A DNA stretch of 5,719 nucleotides from Anaerolineae bacterium (GTDB lineage: Bacteria > Chloroflexota > Anaerolineae > JAAYZQ01), in the NCBI GenBank assembly GCA_016926595.1, contig JAFGOG010000449.1, forward strand, positions 1-5,719, written 5' to 3'. This document shows, in pieces, positions 5,256-5,719 of the stretch (position 1 is the first letter of the stretch; every line of letters begins with the position of its first letter). A program made the translations under genes and the position numbers. The notes below the pieces were generated by a model, which saw nothing but the letters and a program-made list of their open reading frames with translations, was not told the origin of the DNA and did no database searches.

Positions 5256-5719
5256 ATGATGAAAGTGTCGAGAAGAAAGCAAGACTTGGACTGCCGGAAG
5301 CTGTTCCTGTTGGTCCTGCTCCTGACGGCGCTGGCAGGCTGCGGCTCGGAATCCACGCCGCCGCTCATCACCGTCGTAGTCACGTCCGGGCCGCCGTTCG
5401 GGCAGGTGACCGTCGTCGTCACCTCACTGCCGCCCACGCCCGAGGCCGGCGTCGAGGTGCTGGAGGCTGTCTTTGCCCACGGCCTGGGCGAAACCATGCA
5501 GCCGGTGGATCCTGGGGCCGACTTTGCCCCCGCCGAGACGGTCTATCTCTCGCTAAAGATCAAGGGGCGTCCCCCGGCGGGGTTGGTCACCGCGGCTTTC
5601 TACTGGCGCGACACCCTCATTGCTGAGGCCGGCGTGGATCTGGCCGACGCCAACAGCGGCTTGCTCTTCTCTGTCGGCGAGAACACCTACGCCGGCTACA
5701 CGCTGACCCACGAGCAGCC
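5256..5719 (+). CDS. Lipoprotein with Thr/Val/Pro stalk and uncharacterised domain (3' end missing)
   Basis: The frame stays open to the window edge, giving 154 complete codons. The N-terminus has the lipoprotein layout: a basic region (KVSRRK, residues 3-8), a hydrophobic stretch (LFLLVLLLTALAG, 16-28) and a lipobox LAGC with the modified cysteine at 29. The mature protein is therefore probably anchored to the outer face of the cytoplasmic membrane. Next is a stalk built of two 13-residue units, ITVVVTSGPP and VTVVVTSLPP plus three residues each (38-63). From about residue 64 a beta-rich domain begins (ETVYLSLKIKG, VTAAFYWRD, then DLADANSGLLFSVGENTYAGYTLTHEQ), of a kind I associate with Chloroflexota lipoproteins but cannot name. 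The start is ATG 5256 or 5259. The gene lies 64 bp after the beta-helix gene, across a hairpin, and could be its partner at the cell surface. Function unknown. Confidence 0.85.
   Translation, partial: MMKVSRRKQDLDCRKLFLLVLLLTALAGCGSESTPPLITVVVTSGPPFGQVTVVVTSLPPTPEAGVEVLEAVFAHGLGETMQPVDPGADFAPAETVYLSLKIKGRPPAGLVTAAFYWRDTLIAEAGVDLADANSGLLFSVGENTYAGYTLTHEQ
5367..5444 (+). repeat. Two-copy 39-bp tandem repeat in the lipoprotein stalk
   Basis: Copies are at 5367-5405 and 5406-5444 and keep frame, each encoding 13 residues with a shared TVVVTSxPP core. Identity is 24 of 39 bases by direct comparison, highest in the first 30 (22 of 30). It forms a Thr/Val/Pro-rich spacer after the lipidated cysteine. 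Such stalks can expand or contract by whole units without breaking the reading frame. Confidence 0.65.

Overview
The window (5719 bp, GC-rich, about 60% or more by eye) looks like chromosomal sequence from a member of the Chloroflexota, most likely Anaerolineae or Caldilineae. That placement is an inference from three familiar traits: a very large STAND-type ATPase with 40-residue TPR repeats and a C-terminal DNA-binding tail, a secreted beta-helix protein whose N-terminus is CSLREA-like, and a protein end of the form 'FLPMVVRN', which recurs on exported Chloroflexota proteins. There are no rRNA or tRNA genes, CRISPR arrays, insertion sequences or phage genes.

Layout, all on the + strand. (1) 2-2992: the 3' part (996 residues) of a signal-transduction ATPase. 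Its true start lies upstream of the window. It has Walker A and B motifs, a GNPFF motif, nine exactly spaced 40-residue TPR repeats and a C-terminal helix-turn-helix. (2) 2993-3100: a short intergenic gap with a terminator-like hairpin (3050-3081). (3) 3101-3298: a small 65-residue tryptophan-rich cytoplasmic protein of unknown function. (4) 3326-5191: a 621-residue exported protein made of a signal peptide, CSLREA-type segment, right-handed beta-helix, an Ig-like segment, a cysteine-rich PPC-like domain and a short C-terminal 'LPMVVR' tail. (5) 5193-5225: a 14-bp hairpin one base after that stop codon. (6) 5256 to the window end: the first 154 codons of a lipoprotein with a clear lipobox (LAGC) and a Thr/Val/Pro-rich stalk.

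The gap between the small gene and the beta-helix gene is only 27 bp and contains only the ribosome binding site, so these two are probably co-transcribed. The lipoprotein follows 64 bp later, beyond a hairpin. A reasonable but unproven reading is a cytoplasmic regulator (1) followed by a small accessory protein and two cell-surface proteins whose expression it might control. Nothing in the window shows a defence system or a mobile element. The least understood parts are the small Trp-rich protein, the C-terminal tail of the beta-helix protein, and the hairpin that overlaps the possible start region of the small gene.
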